Below, piece after piece: positions 5,561 to 6,353 of a stretch of DNA of 6,353 nt. Position 1 is the stretch's first letter; each line of letters opens with the position of its first letter. The notes under the pieces are model-generated. The model was not told the DNA's origin. It worked only from the letters and a program-made list of their open reading frames with translations, and searched no databases. A program made the position numbers and the translations under genes. Location: contig CALLKI010000112.1 in assembly GCA_938008415.1 (NCBI GenBank), forward strand, positions 1 through 6,353. The letters are read 5' to 3'. The stretch is from an uncultured Luteimonas sp. (GTDB taxonomy: Bacteria > Pseudomonadota > Gammaproteobacteria > Xanthomonadales > Xanthomonadaceae).

Positions 5561-5866
5561 ATGGCGCTGACCAAGGCGGAAATGGCCGAGAAGCTCTACG
5601 AGGAGGTCGGCCTGAACAAGCGCGAGGCGAAGGAATTCGTCGATGCCTTCTTCGATGCGCTGCGCGAGGCCCTGCACCAGGGCCGGCAGGTGAAGCTCTC
5701 CGGCTTCGGCAACTTCGACCTGCGCCGCAAGAACGAGCGTCCCGGCCGCAACCCCAAGACCGGCGAGGAGATCCCGATCTCGGCCCGCACGGTGGTCACC
5801 TTCCGCCCCGGCCAGAAGCTGAAGGAGCGGGTCGAGGCCTACACGGGGGCCGGCCACCATGCTTGA
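5561..5866 (+). CDS. ihfA: Integration host factor, alpha subunit
   Basis: IHF alpha pairs with IHF beta (ihfB, not in this window) to bind and sharply bend DNA, acting in the nucleoid, recombination and sigma54 promoters. The 101-residue product (E. coli 99) starts MALTKAEMAEKLYEEVGLNK, followed by the dimerisation helices (about 3-40), VKLSGFGNFDLR (44-55), and the DNA-inserting beta arm (about 56-76). Its tip ERPGRNPKTGEE carries Pro65, the residue that intercalates at the kink. It ends with TVVTFRPGQKLKERV, the DNA-binding body. The tail YTGAGHHA is variable in the family. AGGGGA (5549-5554) lies 6 nt before ATG. It follows pheT by 24 nt, as in E. coli, and its last 8 nt overlap the start of the MerR gene. 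HU is the related family, but the sequence matches IHF alpha rather than HU. Confidence 0.98.
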   Translation: MALTKAEMAEKLYEEVGLNKREAKEFVDAFFDALREALHQGRQVKLSGFGNFDLRRKNERPGRNPKTGEEIPISARTVVTFRPGQKLKERVEAYTGAGHHA

Positions 5867-6215
5867 TCCCGGCAGCAACCGCGAGCTCCCCCCGATCCCG
5901 GCCAAGCGCTACTTCACGATCGGCGAGGTCAGCGAGCTGTGCGACGTCAAGCCGCACGTGCTGCGTTACTGGGAAACCGAGTTCCCCTGCCTCAACCCGG
6001 TCAAGCGCCGCGGCAACCGCCGCTACTACCAGCGCCACGACGTGCTGATGGTGCGCCAGATCCGCGCCCTGCTGTACGAACAGGGCTACACCATCGGCGG
6101 CGCGCGGCAGCGACTGGAAGGCGAGCACGCCAGGCGGGAATCCACCCTGAGCGCGCAGATCGTGCGCCAGGTGCGGATGGAACTGGAGGAAATCCTGCAG
6201 CTCCTGCGCCGCTGA
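5859..6215 (+). CDS. Small MerR-type DNA-binding regulator encoded with ihfA
   Basis: This 118-residue protein is a predicted DNA-binding regulator with an unknown target. After a short proline-containing lead (LPPIPAKRY) comes a winged helix-turn-helix of MerR type (about 18-86): FTIGEVSELCDVKPHVLRYW is the helix-turn-helix; NPVKRRGNRRYYQRHDV is the wing with the RRYY motif; IRALLYEQGYTIGGARQRL forms the following helices. The C-terminal helix (about 93-118) is short and probably serves dimerisation. It has only two cysteines (28 and 44), both within or near the DNA-binding domain, and no C-terminal metal-binding loop, so it is unlikely to be a metal or redox sensor like MerR or SoxR. ATG 5859 overlaps the ihfA stop (ATGCTTGA), suggesting coupled translation; upstream is only GGGGG (5845-5849). 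From memory, similar proteins follow ihfA and precede tRNA-Pro in Pseudomonas and Xanthomonas. Confidence 0.93.
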   Translation: MLDPGSNRELPPIPAKRYFTIGEVSELCDVKPHVLRYWETEFPCLNPVKRRGNRRYYQRHDVLMVRQIRALLYEQGYTIGGARQRLEGEHARRESTLSAQIVRQVRMELEEILQLLRR

Positions 6216-6262
6216 GGCGTCCCGCCCGCCATTCACGGAGGCAAGCGGGCCGCAGTCCGCGG

Positions 6263-6268
6263 TATAAT
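6263..6268 (+). promoter_or_regulatory. Perfect -10 box of the tRNA-Pro promoter
   Basis: TATAAT at 6263-6268 is a perfect consensus -10. No good -35 lies 16-18 nt upstream (ggcaag at 17 nt), and there is no extended TGn. Transcription would start around 6274-6276, 1-3 nt before the mature tRNA. The gene can thus be transcribed independently of the ihfA-merR mRNA. The MerR-tRNA gap has no clear terminator, only a loose inverted repeat (6224-6229 / 6245-6250). Confidence 0.7.
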
Positions 6269-6276
6269 CATCCGAC

Positions 6277-6353
6277 CGGGGTATAGCGCAGCCTGGTAGC
6301 GCACCAGTCTGGGGGACTGGTGGTCGTCGGTTCGAATCCGGCTACCCCGACCA
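6277..6353 (+). tRNA. tRNA-Pro (anticodon GGG), CCA encoded
   Basis: A complete 77-nt cloverleaf. The acceptor stem is cggggta (6277-6283) with taccccg (6343-6349). The D stem is gcgc (6286-6289 / 6299-6302). The anticodon stem is ccagt / actgg (6304-6308 / 6316-6320) with loop ctggggg; the anticodon GGG is at 6311-6313 and reads CCC and CCU. The T arm is gtcgg / ccggc (6326-6330 / 6338-6342) with loop ttcgaat. The discriminator is A6350, then CCA at 6351-6353. C1-G72, A73 and the G35/G36 anticodon bases are the known bacterial prolyl-tRNA identity elements. The window ends exactly at the CCA, so nothing downstream can be judged. Confidence 0.98.

Noticed and set aside
1..6353. A defence system, mobile element, CRISPR array or biosynthetic cluster
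   Set aside because: Every open stretch is accounted for by conserved translation or nucleoid genes. I saw no transposase, integrase or toxin-like frame and no repeat array, and composition is uniform apart from short local runs.

Overview
This window is an ordinary high-GC gammaproteobacterial translation-gene cluster, entirely on the + strand: thrS (3' part), infC, rpmI, rplT, pheS, pheT, ihfA, a small MerR-type regulator and tRNA-Pro(GGG). The gene order, the roughly two-thirds GC composition, the AUU-started IF3 beginning (M)STLEKQHRRNHEIRVPRVRV, and the ihfA / MerR / tRNA-Pro tail suggest the Xanthomonadaceae/Lysobacteraceae (Lysobacter- or Luteimonas-like). The family assignment is an inference from remembered homologues, not from a search.

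Layout. Positions 1-603 hold the last 200 codons of threonyl-tRNA synthetase. A 92-nt gap with a weak promoter candidate and a strong hairpin leads to infC (696-1217), which starts at ATT, not at the GTG 45 nt downstream. A 210-nt gap then holds a T-less hairpin, a good sigma70-type promoter (TTGCAA-17-CATAAT) and a structured leader, followed by rpmI (L35) and rplT (L20). The 157-nt rplT-pheS gap carries three successive hairpins; the middle one is a textbook intrinsic terminator with seven T. Next come pheS, pheT, ihfA and merR, spaced 9 nt, 24 nt and -8 nt apart. A 61-nt gap with a perfect TATAAT leads to tRNA-Pro, whose encoded CCA is the last base of the window.

The genes cover tRNA charging (ThrRS, PheRS alpha/beta, a tRNA-Pro), initiation (IF3), 50S assembly (L35, L20) and nucleoid architecture (IHF alpha), with one small DNA-binding protein of unknown target. 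All genes look intact apart from the truncation of thrS at the window edge. I see no mobile elements, CRISPR arrays, pseudogenes or foreign-looking islands.

I did not find a new biological system. The points worth a second look are regulatory: the AUU start with a hairpin close upstream, the promoter and leader ahead of rpmI, the terminator inside the rplT-pheS gap with no Phe leader peptide before it, a possible 25-codon ORF overlapping the weakly ribosome-bound pheS start, the ihfA/merR overlap, and a tRNA promoter so close to the mature 5' end that little or no leader can be made.
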